A DNA stretch of 64,000 nucleotides from Hirundichthys speculiger (GCA_018398805.1 JAGFBZ010002028.1:1798501-1862500); one strand, 5' to 3'; positions 36,303-49,330 are shown, counted from the stretch's first letter. Made by a program: numbers and translations. Notes: generated from the letters alone by a model not told the origin.

Positions 36303-37024
36303 CAGTGCCTTGTGAAAGTATTCAGCCCCCTTGAACTTTTACACCTTTTGCCACATTTCAGGCTTCAAACATAAAGATATAAAATTTCAATTTTTTGTCA
36401 AGAATCAACAAGTGGGACCCAATCATGAAGTGGAACGAAATTTATTGGATATTTTGAACTTTAACAAATAAAAAACAGAAAAGTGGGGGGTGCAATTTTA
36501 TTCGACCCTCTTGCGTTAATACTTTGTAGCGCCACCTTTTGCTGCACTTACAGCTACTTAATCTATTTGTATCCACATCCAGCTTTAAACTTCTCCACAA
36601 CAGTATTTTGGGACCTGCCTGGTGTGTTCCTTGGTCTTCATGATGCTCTCTGCGCTTTAACCAAAACCCTGAGACGATCACAGAGCAGGTGCATTTATAC
36701 GGAGACTTGATTACACACAGGTGGATCTATTGATCATCATCAGTCATTCAGGACAACATTGGATCATTCAGAGATCCTCACTGAACTTCTGGAGTCAGTT
36801 TGCTGCACTGAAAGTAAAGGGGCCGAATAATATTGCACGCCCCACTTTTCAGTTTTTTTTTGTTTTAAAAAAGTTAAAATATCCAATAAATTTCATTCCA
36901 CTTCATGAACTGTGTCCCATACTTGTTTTTAAAAAATAAAAATTTCATATCTTTATGTTTGAAGCCTGAAATGTGGCAAAAGGTTGAAAAGTTCAAGGGG
37001 GGCCAATACTTTCAAAAGGCGCTG
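36303..37024. mobile_element. Tc1-like MITE with ~200-bp inverted repeats and TA duplication
   Basis: Begins cagtgccttgtgaaagtatt and ends ctttcaaaaggcgctg, with flanking TA at 36301-36302 and 37025-37026. The outer arms of about 200 bp are inverted copies of each other (tttgccacatttcaggcttc left, gaagcctgaaatgtggcaaa right). The core is short transposase-derived sequence without an intact frame. This is a well-known fish Tc1-like pattern. Confidence 0.85.
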
Positions 37025-39889
37025 TATATGAAGAAGTTTACTTTCTTTTAAGAAGAACAACACCTTGCTCTCGGCCTGAGATGCCATCTAGAAGGGGGAA
37101 TGTACTGAATAGCTGAGTTAATTTTCAAGCTGTAATTGCTGTTCTCAGCGTGTTCTGCTTTACACAGGAGATGATGCACCAGCTAAAATGGCAGGCGCTA
37201 TCATATTCTTATCAGTGAAACAGCTTGTGCTTCATAGCAACCACCACATGCTCACAACTCTTTGGCAGCTTGGCTTTCTGGACTTGTTTTTTTTTATCCA
37301 ACTTGATTTTATTCCACTTGTTGCTCAAAGAATTCAGGGCTGTGCTAATTGTCCTGATGTCCAGTATGCAAACTACCTTCTTCTGTCTAACTTCTATCCT
37401 TCTCTACTTGACGGCCCTTCATCAATTCTGGTCTGTTACATGATAAAAGGACAGCACAACGGCTGACAATAATGTGAAGAGGGGGAACTCTTTATATTAA
37501 TGAAGTCTAAATTTAAAAACATGAAAATATGAAGGACTTAAAACAGGCAAATGTACATCACACATCCTGGTAGACAGTTTTGTCTTTGAAATAAGCTTGT
37601 TTTGTAGATCGGACCATTTTAAGAACTTCCAACTGCTAAACTGGTTACCACCATCACAGTCATTCAAAATTTATGAAGCCAAGCTACTGGGCCCAGTTTA
37701 AAAAAAAAAAAAATCTGCCTCAGTCTGAGATATTCTGTATTTCCCAGGGTGAGAGCTCAGTGTGATGATGGATGTTTCATTCAGGTTCTATTACTTCCAA
37801 AGGTCCAGTATATTTCACACTACATTCACAAAATCTGCCTTCAGGTGGTTTTATTTCCCATCAACTACAACATTATCTCTGAAATCCATCTGAGCCGTAG
37901 AGATTGAGGTCTAATAGGAGTCAACCAGACCTCAGATTTCTGACTTCTATCCCGCTGCCGTCCAAACGTCCTGCTGCTAACGGCGTTACAGGCGAGCTCT
38001 TTAGAAATGCCACCTTTGGAACAAGTTAGCAGCTTTTCAAGACATGCTACCTTCAGGGGTGGAGGGTTTAGGGGCTACAGCATCACCTTCAAGCCCTCTG
38101 ATCCGCCTCCTTGGTTCTGACATTTCTCTCTGCTTGCAACGTGCCAGAGGCCTTCGCTCTGCTGTACACTCTTGCTTTGTCCCGGCTTTTCTTCTCCTTA
38201 CCTCTTGTCTCTCCTTTCAGCCTTAGGATAAGATCTCAGGCGGACAGCGGGGGCGGTGTGCCAGAAAGAAAAGCTAAATGACTTTCTGTCGTTGAGCTGA
38301 ATGTGGATGTTTATCAGGACAGCAGCAGCTTGCTTCTTTGCGCTGCCTGGTGAGAGGGATATCGCCGGCTTTTTACTGCCTTTGCTCATGTATCACACCA
38401 CCCACATACTGTAAGCATGAACCGCAGCTGATTGTTTCCTCCAGCAGGCAGACAGACAGGTTATCAGCGGCGGAGAGACAAGCTGGCACTCATGTAATGT
38501 GATGCGCGTTGAATATCGGCAGTAGTTGCAACATGAAAGCTGGAAGGAAAAGCTGAAAATGTCCTGGTCTGATTTTTAGGGGAAAAAAAAAAAAAAAGCT
38601 GTTACAGCCAAGCCTACTTGACAAAAAGCAAAACCCCTTCAATGTATCTCAATTGACAAGATCTGAGATGCCTGATAGTTAAAGACTTTTGTTAAAAAGC
38701 AAAAAATCAGCAGTATTTCGGGACAACTCTTACTAAGACACTCTGAAAATAAGCCTCTGTTGTGTCTCTTTTGGTCTAATCTGCTTCACACTGTTTTGAT
38801 GTTCAGTTGTCATCACGTCAGCCTTCATCAGTGTGGAAGCAGAAAAGCCAAACACATGCCGAATACAATCTTTTATTAAGATCAGCTTTTATTAGCAGCA
38901 CAAGAGGAAAAAGGCTCCTTTGACCCAGCGCATGCTTGAGTGATAATGCTCGACTATTATTGAATTCAATGCAATATGAGACAATTTAATTGTCCAAATG
39001 TGAGGTTTTTTCTTCTGGTTTGATAAAGCATAGTGATGGACAGAACTCCAATAAAAGTTCTTTATTACTGCAGAGATGTTCCAGATGACCCTCTGTGATA
39101 CCGGCTGACTGGCAGACTGATGAAGGGCAGGAACAACTGTGAGGAATTAAAGTACTTTAGAAATGTGTTGAGTTGATGGCAATGACAGCTGATGGTGAAA
39201 GGGGTTGGAGTTGAGTTACTTGGAGTTGAAGATTTGGGTGGTGCAGGTTAACCTCCAATGGGTTTCCACTTGAGCCAGTTAGCTACGCTGGAGCTACGAG
39301 AATGATGAGCCACATTTACCATCAGGCAAATGCAAGCAAGAGTTTGAATCTTTGAGTCAATAAAAATCTTTTCATTGTAGTTACTGGGGCACTGGCTGGG
39401 GATTTCTTACCCTGAACCCATTACAAGCATACTGCACTGTAAATAATGTAAAGATCTGTGATCTGGATCTGTGAAGGCTGAAGTCTGGATGCCAGGTGGG
39501 CTACAGGGAGAGGCATAAAACCCACGTAAGGGAGACCAAAGCAGCTGTTTGCTTGCTATTTCTGTTTTTGCCTTAGTGGAAATCAACAAAGCAGAGAGGA
39601 ATGAAAGAATCTTTGACAGTTGAGCCAAAACACTGAACAAACTGATAAAAGAAGGCCGACTCCTCGGACCCTTCCAGCCACAGCAAGTTCGTCTGTTAGT
39701 TCAACTAACAGGCGCGAGAAAACATTATTGTTGAAATGAGTGATGGTGCATGATCATGCATTTATTTACCCCACAGTAAGTCAGGACAGTGCTAAGCGCT
39801 AATTAGCTACATGATAACAGCTAGCCACAGGCTATGCCAGCCATCGATTATGCATAAATGCAACCCCAATCAAAAAAGCAACATAACAT

Positions 39890-41800
39890 AAAGAACATAT
39901 CAGATATTGACTGAGACATTTGATCATTTCATGAAAAATATTTTCATTTTGACTTTGATGGCAGCAACACATCTCAAAAAAGTTGGACCAGTGAGATGTT
40001 TGTGTAGCATCCTCTCTTCTTTTGACAACTGTCTGTAAACATCTAGGAAGCGAGGAGACCAGTTGCTGGAGTTTTAGGAGATGAATGTTGTCCTCGTTCT
40101 TGTCTGATGAAGGATTTTAGCTTCCTCAACAGTCCTGGACCTTTGTTGCCAGATTTTTCATTTTATGACATGTCAAATGTTTTCTACTGGTCAAACTGGT
40201 CAAGGACTTAATGACATTAAATCTGGATGTCCTCTAACTTTTTGCTTCTAAACTCAGATAAAACAGAGGTTGTCTTTGGTCCCAAACATCCTGAGGAATG
40301 GATTAACTGAGTTTATGCTTTCTTCCAGCACAACTGTGAAAAACCTTGTGATTTTTGAATGTTATTTAAGCAGCACATTAATCAGGTTTGGAAGACTGCC
40401 TTTTTTCATCTCAAGATTAGGAGCATCCTCTCCCTGGGTGATACTGAAAAATTAATCCACGCGTTTCTCAGTTCTAGACTGGATTATTGTAATGTGTTGT
40501 TAGCAGGATGTCCGAAAAACTCGCTGAATAGCCTCTAACTGATCCAGAACGCAGCAACGGGGGTGCTAACAGGAACCTCTAAGCGAGATCACGTCTCTCC
40601 CGTGTTGCCCTCCTTCCATTGGCTTCCCTCTCTTTTTTTTTTTTTTTTCTTTCTTACCCAGCTGGCCTTCGGCAGGAAGGTCCACCCATATGATCCAGGT
40701 CCTGCTCAACATTTCTTCCTCTTAAAGTGGAGTTTTTCCATTCCCACTGTTTGGCTTAAAGGTTTTTCTCCCGCTGTGGAAGTTTTTTTTACTTGCCATT
40801 ATCCTCGATTTGGATTAAATATTTTAATTTTAGTTAATATTTGCTCAGGGGTCATGATCTGGGTCTCTGTAAAGCACCTAGAGGCAGTTGGCATTGCAAC
40901 AGATGCTATACAAAGAAAATTGAATTGAAAGGTCTGGACTGCAGGCAGGTCAGTTTAACACCTGGACTCTTCTCCTCTGAAGCCATGCTGCTGAGATGGA
41001 TGCAGTACGTGAGTTTAGCAATTGTCTTGATGAAATATACAAGGTCTTCCCTGAAACAGATGTTGTCTGGATGGGAGCAGATGTTGCTCTTGAACCTCTA
41101 TGTACTCTTCAGCATTGATGGAGCCTTTCCAGATGTGTCAGCTGCCCACAACATAGACACTAATGAGACCACATCAGAGATGCAGGCTGTTGAACTGTCC
41201 ACTGATAACAAACTGGACACGACATTCATATTTTCCAAAATTAATTTCAAATGTTGATTCATTTGACCACAGAACAGTTTTCCCATTTTGCCTTCAGACT
41301 ATTTTTTGAGCTTCGGTCCAGAGTAGACGACAGCATTTCCGGATCACACTCATATATGGCTTCCTTTTTGCATGATGCAGCTTTTACTTGCGTTTGTGGG
41401 TTGCATGGTGAAATGTGTTCACAGACAGTGATTTCTGGAAGTGTTCCTGAGCCCAGGCAGTAACGTTCCAGTAGAGAATGATGCCTGTTTTTCAATGCAG
41501 TGCTGCTGCAGACCTGAAGATCACGCACATGCAGTTTTGGCCTTGTTCCTTCCACACAGACACTCCTCCTGTTTCTCTGAATCTTTTGATGTTATGTACT
41601 TTAGATGGTGGGATCTTCAAAGTCGAGAGAGGTTCCGTCTCTCTGAAATGCTCCTTTTCTGCTCTTTGACCTGTTGCCAATTAACATAATTAGTTGTAAA
41701 ATGTTCTATTTTTTTTATTTGACAATTACTCTTCCAGCCTTTTGTTGCCTCTGTTCCAACTTTTTTGACATGTGTTGCTGCCATCAAAGGCAAAATTAGC
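39890..41800 (-). mobile_element. Tc1-like transposon relic split by a LINE
   Basis: The terminal sequences are inverted copies: atggcagcaacacatctcaa, then aaaagttgga, at about 39958-39990, against ccaacttttttgacatgtgt, then tgctgccat, at about 41758-41788. On the minus strand 41555-41259 is a degenerate Tc1 transposase (TALKNRHHSLLERYCLGSG, then PQTQVKAASCKKEAIYECD). Many frame breaks are present. A LINE (about 40200-40935) interrupts it near cttttctactggt/aaaggtctggactg. Class assignment rests on similarity to recalled fish Tc1 transposases. Confidence 0.65.
40200..40935 (+). mobile_element. LINE RT C-terminus and tail, inserted in the Tc1-like relic
   Basis: The plus strand reads NSDKTEVVFGPKHP, then SRLDYCNVLLAGCPKNSLNS, then LTGTSKRDHVSPVLPSFHWL. 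This is the C-terminal region of a fish non-LTR reverse transcriptase. The tail ends gatgctatacaaagaaaattgaattgaa. Stops and a T-tract at 40627-40648 break the frame. The related copy at 35280-35830 shares the tail. Confidence 0.7.
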
Positions 41801-42006
41801 GAATATTTTTTTTCATTAAATGGTAAAATTGCATTTGGTATCTTCTAAAATCTTACAAACTCTGCTTAAATGTTCTGCTGCCACTGCATTGGCGTGAAGA
41901 AATATGGACAGAGGAAGATTTAGATTCAAACTTGATGAATTAAAACCATGAAACTAGGGATGGGATATAGCTGAAAACTTACCTTAAACCATCAGCACTT
42001 TGCACA

Positions 42007-42030
42007 TCATCATCATCATCATCATCATCC
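42007..42030. repeat. (ATC)n microsatellite
   Basis: About eight uninterrupted catc-frame trinucleotide units (catcatcatcatc). Confidence 0.85.
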
Positions 42031-42585
42031 ACAGGCGAGTAAACAAACTAATGGTAGGCATGCAGTGGAGAGGAAAATGATTCAAAACAGCTGTCAAATC
42101 ATGCAAGAAAGACAAACACGAGAACAAAGTAACAAACAGGACTGATGAGACATTGATTTTCATGGAAGCTTAATGCATATCTAAGGTTAGCAGACATTTT
42201 TTTTTTTTTTTTTTGAAACACATGCACACAGACACACACAACAGTTTTATTTTTCTTTTAAGAAATATAGAGGGATGCTCAGCTATGGCAGCAATCAATT
42301 GCTTCGTTCGGTAATGACTACAGCAGCAGAGTGAGTTATCGTAACATTCTTCCCAATCAAAGAAACAGATTACTGCTATTCCTCTCAGCCTGACTGGACT
42401 TATCAAAACTCCACCAAAGTATTCCTGTCCCTTTAATTACAGCCAAGTGTTGCCAGAAATGACAGACCCCATGCTGGCTGAGGATACGTGACATCAGTTG
42501 AAATGAAGGCAAGCTATTACATTTCTTATTTATGTTTTTGACCATCATTACTTATCGTAGCTGCCACACATCTGAAGCTGCATAC

Positions 42586-42738
42586 CTAGGGCCGTCCTAG
42601 CAGGTGTGGCGTCGCTTTTGATCCAAAAAGAGACCCAGGAGAGGACCACAGTCAAGATACAGGGGATGTAGGTCTGGATGGTGAAGTAACCCATCCTCCT
42701 GCTGAGGTCGAAGTAAACTGTCATCAGCACATAGTCGC
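42586..42738 (-). CDS. gabrg3: gabrg3 exon: pre-M1 and transmembrane helix M1
   Basis: This 153-bp exon continues gabrg3. It encodes [18 protein letters not shown], then M1 ([21 protein letters not shown]) and the start of M2 ([11 protein letters not shown]). The [11 protein letters not shown] and SWVSFWI blocks are hallmarks of GABA-A gamma subunits, and the PAR residues at the M1-M2 turn are the anion-selectivity region of the family. The acceptor is caacag|gc. The donor is cctag|gtatgc, splitting the glycine codon of ALG. The exon length and both phases match the neighbouring exons exactly. The intron to the previous exon is about 9.8 kb and the one to the next is about 21.8 kb. No frame damage is seen. 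Confidence 0.96.
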
Positions 42739-43607
42739 CTGTTGAGAGAGACAAAATGAAGTTTGTAGACAGTGCAAAAAAAATCTGTGAAACAGTGTTT
42801 ATAAAATATATATATGGTGTTTAGAAATAACTCTGGTAATGCCTGACTGTGTTGATATGCTAATTAGCCACATGCTAATTAGCTAATTACCCCCACCCCC
42901 ATTTGTTGGATTTGGGTATAATTCCTCCTAATCTGCATCAAATGGGATAACAGGCAAGGACAAGAGCAGACAGGAAAGACGGTACGCAGTAAAAATTAGT
43001 TAAATGAGATTAACCGAGAGCAAAGCACATAACAAAGAAGTGAAAAGAGAAGAACCTTACCTGAGCCCAGAAAATTGAAACAACTTTTTTTTTTTTCTCC
43101 TTCTTCTTGAGCAAGTGCACATTAGCACTGTAGGTGTTGGGGTACAAAAAACATGAGAGACAGACTTTACGCTGCAACATTAATGATCCCACAAGAGAGC
43201 GTTGCTTGTTTTTCTAATTGACAGCAACAGAGAGGAACTGAATGACAACATTTGGTAAAAAGAAGTCATTGTTCTGAAAGCTGAATAAAGTTCTACAGGC
43301 ATGAGTTTAAACACTTATGGGGCTTGGGAACGCCTGCTGCACTGTGGAGTATGGCGGCCATGTTGGTAGCTACAGAAGTGGACAGTAAACAATAAGTACA
43401 GAGAAGAGTCATAAGAAGCCAAAAGACAAAAGAAATGGGAATTCCTGTTTCAGAGGAATGCCAAGTGCTAGAAAATATTTTTTAAACTAGCATAAAAAGT
43501 TATTTTTCTTTATGGCACACTTCTTCTGTGCAATCCTTGGTGGGCTCTGTGCACATGAATAATTAATTCACTCTCATCCAGACCGAGCCATCCTCACACT
43601 CGGTCAA

Positions 43608-43638
43608 ACGCGTTAGCCGTACGGGTTTGCTAACGCGT
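43608..43638. repeat. GC-rich 10-bp inverted repeat
   Basis: acgcgttagc (43608-43617), an 11-base spacer, then gctaacgcgt (43629-43638). The two CpG-containing arms are exact reverse complements in an otherwise AT-rich intron. Confidence 0.85.
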
Positions 43639-45720
43639 GTGCAGGCCTCATTTCCTTCGTTAATGTGCGTGTGGACCTCCCTCCTTGGATCTGATTTTTA
43701 CCACGAAAGACAAATGGTACAAATCAAGATTAAACAGAGCAGCATGCTGCTACCCTCCACCACTTGTGTAGAAACCAAACATGGAAAGTTCCTCAAGAAT
43801 TCAATGACATGATTCTAAACCTTTTATAAGATCATCTGCAGCCTCTTAAACAGTGAAAGAAAGCGGGGTGGGGCGAGGGGGGGAGTCATGTCTTCCACTT
43901 GCAGCTGAATCTCACTTCATCCTTTAAAGTGAAATAATCTCTCTAACTGCAGGTGTGGAGGACAAAGAGAAGGATGACACTGCAGTAGAGGAGTCCTTAA
44001 TAGCTTTTAGTTGCAAATGTCTTATTCTCTGAGGCTAATGTTGAAACGAATCAAAAAAATAAAAAACATTAGAGCTACAATGATGTATATTCTCAGTTTT
44101 TATACATAAACCCCTCTGAATTTGTAAATCCCACAATAGTAAATAGAATCATTTACAAATAAGGGATGCCTTAAGAGGTTGCGGTTCATTTTCTCCTCAC
44201 CAAATCGGCAACAAAGAAAACCTTAATCACAACACAGTAGGACCAACCTAAATCAGCTTTTTTTTTCTTTGCCAATTAATCTAAATAAAGCTGTCTAGAT
44301 AGATTTTATGTTCCTATTATGTCTGATGCTGTTCTGCAGCAATCACCCAAAGGCTTATTAGAACTGGAATCTACAGAGGTAAATAAGAGTACAATTCATT
44401 GTAGTTTGAATTGGTCTGTATTCCCACAATGCAAAGCAGACCATGTGGCTGGACATGTTTAATTTGACAGTTATTCTTGCAAATACAATGTATATGCTAT
44501 AGAATGAATACAGGTAGTATTCACAGATGGATTATCTGTAGCTGCTTGACTTCAGTGTTCTAAATGTGCACTTTAGCAAACAACATTTCTGTTTGACGGT
44601 TTGTTTGGACAGCAGCTCCTGCTCTGTTGACACACTTCTGCAGAACATTTCATAGTTAGCTTTGCTTGCTGCACACTTGTCCACCAGCTCCGCCACACCA
44701 TCGGGCCGGCTCTTGTTAGCGGCTGTAAGTTGTGCGGGAAAACTAGTGCAAAAACAGTTTTGTTTATGAGCAAAGACGTACCAGTTGAAAGATTTTTCTC
44801 TTTTTCCAGCATGTTCATCAGTGCATTCCTCTTCTCATATTGACCTTTAAAGTTTTGTGCATTTTTTAAGTAAACTTTGTTTTACCTCACATTGGAAAAA
44901 GTCTCAAATAATTTAGTGAGGAATATTTAAATGAAAACCTACATATTGAGACTCCTCACTGACAGTATATACTGGTTAATGAGCAGATCCAGTTGACAAG
45001 GTGGCTGTGGTGCCAAAAAATAGACCTCCAAAGAGGTCTGTTTGTTCTGTAATTGTTCCACAGTTTATATATGCACCTAAGACTCTCGGGCGTTGCCCTT
45101 TTCCTGTCAGTGACCTTTTGCCATTTAACATAATTAGTTGCAAAACATTCGCCCAAGTATTTCCTTCTATTACCAACCACTCCAACATTTTTTTTTTTTT
45201 TTTTTACATGGACAATTCCTATCAGCTACCTGAAAGTCCCAGATAGTTGGTGCCCTCCCAGTAAACACGCTCTGGTTGTCTATGGTTTAACTTAAGACAA
45301 TCTCTGCCATTTTCTCAGGGTTTCAACTGAGGCCAAATCATGCTTTTTATAGAAGTTAATTTGAGAGGTAGAGCCGTTTGTGCACGTCCACATGTGACCA
45401 GGTGGATGCGCATTGATGCCTTTTGGTCGTGCTCTGATAGGCGGCGACATACCCACGATGGCAAGATGCAGAGTTTGTGGAAAGGTCAAAAGATACGCCC
45501 CACCTACAAAGTGAGTAAGAGAGTCGGCAAAATGTGTAGCGGCTATAGTGGGTGGAAGGTGTCATTAGCGGTTAGCAGAGGTCCCTATACACGCAATTTC
45601 AGGGTAGTGGCTAGTGTTAACGGGTAAGGAGAAGTGTACGATTGGGGCCAAAATGTCTTCAGTGTGGTGTGTGTTGTTTTCCACCATGGAAAGGCTCCTT
45701 TTTTATGGGGGTTGTGACAC

Positions 45721-45734
45721 CCCCCCCCCCCCCC
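45721..45734. repeat. Poly-C run
   Basis: A run of about 14 C. It is a likely length-variable tract. Confidence 0.8.
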
Positions 45735-46140
45735 AAGAATGGTGAAAACCGCAATGTGGATGTACATGTATATGTACATACAGTATACACGTACGCAAAA
45801 TCTACAGAAGGTACTCACTTTGACGATCTCTCCTCTGTGCGTAGCTCACAAGAGCAAGAGATGGGAGATGCAGGGACGCGTGTCAGCCAATCAGCCTACA
45901 GACAACTGACGGCACAGTAATACCCGTCGTAGCAGCCAATCACAGGTCTCAATATTCGTTCATAGGGCCTCCCTGTCGGCTCTTGTTGCTTCCTGAGACT
46001 CGTTCTTGATGTGATGGGTTTCGCTTCAGCCTTGCGCGCTTCTTTTTAATTTTTTTCGTCTTTTTTAAAATATTTTTCTTTCTATGAATATTTTTGAAAC
46101 TTCCGCGATAGCTGAGACCGCGAAGTGTGAGGGATTACTG
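45735..46140. mobile_element. Pogo/Tigger-like element fragment, left end missing
   Basis: The right end (gaccgcgaagtgtgagggattactg, then TA at 46141-46142) is a Tigger-like terminal repeat related to the element at 16604-17101. Interior sequence with agccaatcagcctacagaca and cagccaatcac is compatible with this family. The left terminal repeat was not found. Confidence 0.5.
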
Positions 46141-46614
46141 TATGGGTTTATGAGATTTGAAAATCATTGCATTTTACATGGCATAGATATTTGTACTTTT
46201 TTGGAACTGGAGGTAGTAATAGTGACAGCCACCATACTAGGTAAATAGATATGGATAATGTGCTCAATAATTTTATTTCATTTGGTAAAATTCACCACAT
46301 TATCAGATGCAGATAAGGTTTTAAGGGCATGAAAATATATATAAAACATAGTGCAAAAGTTGAAGTGATAGATACTGTCCCCCCAAAAACAAAATAAAAA
46401 CAAACAAAACCAACCTTTTTGGTAAAGCTAATAGTTGGTGATGCTGTTACAGGCCTACACTGCTGGGGGATGTCCCATGATGCACTGGGCTCTTTCATCA
46501 CTCTGTTCATCCTCTTTTTGTATGTATATGTATTTATTTCATACACCCCAAGATCTAATCTCTGTGTCTGATTGCCTCTTTCCTTTCATCTTACTTTTTT
46601 TCTCTCTCCCTCTT

Positions 46615-46840
46615 TATTAGGTTTTTCCTCTCCACCGTCACCTCCTTGCTCATGATGGGGGAGATTACAGCAAACTACAGGTTCAATGCAAAATTTTTTT
46701 GGGTTCCTGAGCTACCGAAGCTGCTTTTACTTAATTCATTTACGCAAATTATGAATCTACACTTTACTGGACTGAACTGGATTGCTGTTAACTGGACTGT
46801 ACTGGAACATGCTTTCTGTGTAAGATGCCTCGATGATTTC
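46615..46840 (+). mobile_element. Possible LINE 3' tail
   Basis: taggtttttcctctccaccg, then cttgctcatgatgggggaga, and a late run of tactggactgaactggatt-type repeats. The pattern resembles tails of fish non-LTR elements, but no coding part is attached. Confidence 0.4.
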
Positions 46841-47559
46841 TTTGTTGTAAATTGGAAGCCTTTTGGACATAAGTGAATGCCAACAACTGACCAGTGGTGG
46901 TAAATGAGAAACCAGCAGCATGTTGGTGAAATATTAGGAGCCAGCTTGGTTATTGGCAGCCATTTAAAATAGCTATAAGGCACAACCAGATTTGATTAGG
47001 AACGAATCACTAAACGGACACAATGGTGTTTCAGCTGAGTGCTATTTTTTTGTTGTACTTTCGCACTACGTACAAAATATAAAAATATACAAACATCTAC
47101 AACACATTGCAAACACAGATGAGGCACCCGTGGATGAGTGAGTGGGAGGACAAATTAAGAAGCAAAATGGCAGCCATAACTTCAGACAAAGTAATTAGGA
47201 ATAAAATGGGAACATGTTGTCCGTGTGCTTGACCTGAAAGAATTTATGACTCTTGGTGTTGTGCCCACGTTTGGTTGGATATGTGGGTTTCAGTAAACAT
47301 TATACAAGAGACTAATGGCTCATTTATGGAGCTTTTTAAATCTCTATTTGTCAGGTACCGGTGAAAAGAGCCAACTCAGTAATATATGTATTAGATGTCT
47401 GTTTTTTCTGTGAATATCTAGTCTTGCTGTGCTCTTTGCATGAAGAAAACTGGTTGTTTCTATGTATTTTTTTTGTAGGCTATAACTTCCTGAAGCAGTT
47501 AGCTGCTGTGTTTGAGTCAGAGTAAGAAAATATTTCCAGTCTCTTACTGATTTGTTCTT

Positions 47560-47650
47560 AGAAGTGAAAAAAGTTGTAGCTCTTGAACTAAACTTGGGTT
47601 CCAAAAGCGAGTCATATTCCACTGACCCCAATGTTAAAATATCTCTCATA
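47560..47650 (-). repeat. Dispersed fish repeat, family R, copy
   Basis: The minus strand reads attttaacattggggtcagt, then gactcgcttttggaacccaa, matching the family consensus. Confidence 0.5.
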
Positions 47651-48794
47651 AATGAAACTAATGCAACTGCATTAATATACAGATTTGTTAGTGCACTTTC
47701 TTGCATCAGCATTAACACGTTTGAGTCACGTACTTAATGATCTTCATTTATTTAGAAAATATTAAAATGTAGTGGTTCATTGGTCCATACATTTTTATCT
47801 TAAAGTTTTAGGAAGAATTAACCAATTACAATTTCAAAGATTAGATGAAGTAGAAAACTAGAGCATGGTAATTATAGTGTGTAAAATGGTGGAGCAAACT
47901 TTTGACACTGACAATTTCATTTGAAAGCAAAAATTAATTTCTAAAGGAAGCTCTGAAAGAGCAAGCAAGGATGGAGAAAAGTCTGGATGCATTTCTTATG
48001 CAAGTTGAATTTTTGCTTTTGGCCTTGGTGTAGACAGCTTTGCTTTCACTGTTATATCTGTCAGACTGCTACTGCTTTTCTTTTCAGTTTCTTGTCAGTT
48101 TTGATCATGACTTTTTTCAGTATGTTTTGTTAGACTTTTTTTTTTTTTTAAGTCTTTAGTATAGACAGAATTTTACTTTTCCTTGTTGTTTAGGAGTTAG
48201 TTCATGTTCTTGTTTTTTATTGTGAGATAACCTGCTGGTCAATATGCTTTAAGTGGTGTGTGAGATATTGATCGGCAGCTTATAGTTACATTTTCCCAGA
48301 GCAGCACTAATGATATTGAACATACAATTCGTCTTATTCTTGTTAATAATGTTCTCTGATTTTAAAGCTTTTCTCGCTATTGTAGTTGAAGTGAGTGAGA
48401 AAGACGAGGTGCGTTTCTGCACTTAGCTTGTTCCACTGAACAATGAAAGCAGACCCCTGAGATCTCTGTCAACGTGACATCCTGCCTGTAACCACTTCAG
48501 CAGGGATGCCTGGTGGCAGCAGCCTGTAGCACAGTATGAGCGCTCACTGAGATTCATTGCTACTAAAACAGACCAAGCCATATAAAACCAAGTAAAACAT
48601 TGGTAGTCACTAATAATGGAAAAAAAAAAAAAAAAACAGTCCACCCACTGTTAAAATAACTAGGCATCAAAGCAGCTATACAACTTGATAGACAGACTGA
48701 ACATATGCTAGCTGGGTTACATCCAGCTTGCTAAATTAACACAAACTAGCATGTCTTGAAATGTGCAGTTCATCAAATGACGACTAGGGTTAGG

Positions 48795-48915
48795 GTTTCT
48801 GGCTCCAAAACAGTCAATCTCCTTAAATCCCCATGTTAAAATGTTCAAATTTTACAACAGAAATAAACATCCCCCCAAAAAAGTTTATTTTCCATTGCTA
48901 GCTTTTTTTTTTTTT
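48795..48915 (-). repeat. Dispersed fish repeat, family R, copy
   Basis: The minus strand reads gatgtttatttctgttgtaa, then acattttaacatggggattt and gactgttttggagccagaaa. It is followed at 49080-49330 by the family S segment in the orientation expected for one long element. Confidence 0.6.
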
Positions 48916-49184
48916 TTTTTAAATCAATTTGAAATCAAAGCTGTGGATGTAAAGCTAACGGAATCACCCTTATTTCAAGTATATATTATATTTTAAAAAC
49001 ATCTCATTGTGCTGCTAATTGCACTAACAGAGTTGTAACCAGCTACAAGTTGGCCTTAAAAAGTCCAAGGGTTAACACCCCTCAATGGCCTTTGGCAGGA
49101 GGTGAAGCTTAGCTAATCAGCTAGAAAGAGCTACATACGCTGCCAGCAAGGGCTCGCCAGAGCACATCCAGCTCAATAACCTCT

Positions 49185-49330
49185 AGCTCATTGGCTGTTA
49201 TCTCTTGCAGCAGCTGGGTATTCCTGTCAAGTGTCCTTCTCCTTTGACAAATTCAGGACCCTTCCAGCCTGGCTAATTACCACTGGACAACGTGTAGCAC
49301 CCAAAGCCATTGCTTGATCGCCTGGGCTGC
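49185..49330 (-). repeat. Dispersed repeat, family S, copy
   Basis: Matches 4400-4538 in the same orientation (tctcttgcagcagctgggta, then ttcaggacccttccagcctgg). Confidence 0.6.

Larger units (their letters stand above)
20816..42585 (-). other. gabrg3: gabrg3 intron between M1 and M2 exons
   Basis: A 21.8-kb intron bounded by gtatgc (donor, 42585-42580) and tcccag (acceptor, 20818-20816 side). It holds most of the repeats listed between 21 and 42 kb. No other gene was recognised on either strand. The stretches 22.5-26.8, 28.9-30.3, 33.5-35.2 and 37.0-39.9 kb contain only AT-rich or unassigned sequence. Confidence 0.85.

Noticed and set aside
47344..47718. 124-codon minus-strand frame
   Set aside because: It overlaps a dispersed repeat copy (47560-47650) and has no recognised domain.
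48784..48798. Two tandem ttaggg-like units
   Set aside because: Two units are too few for an interstitial telomeric repeat.
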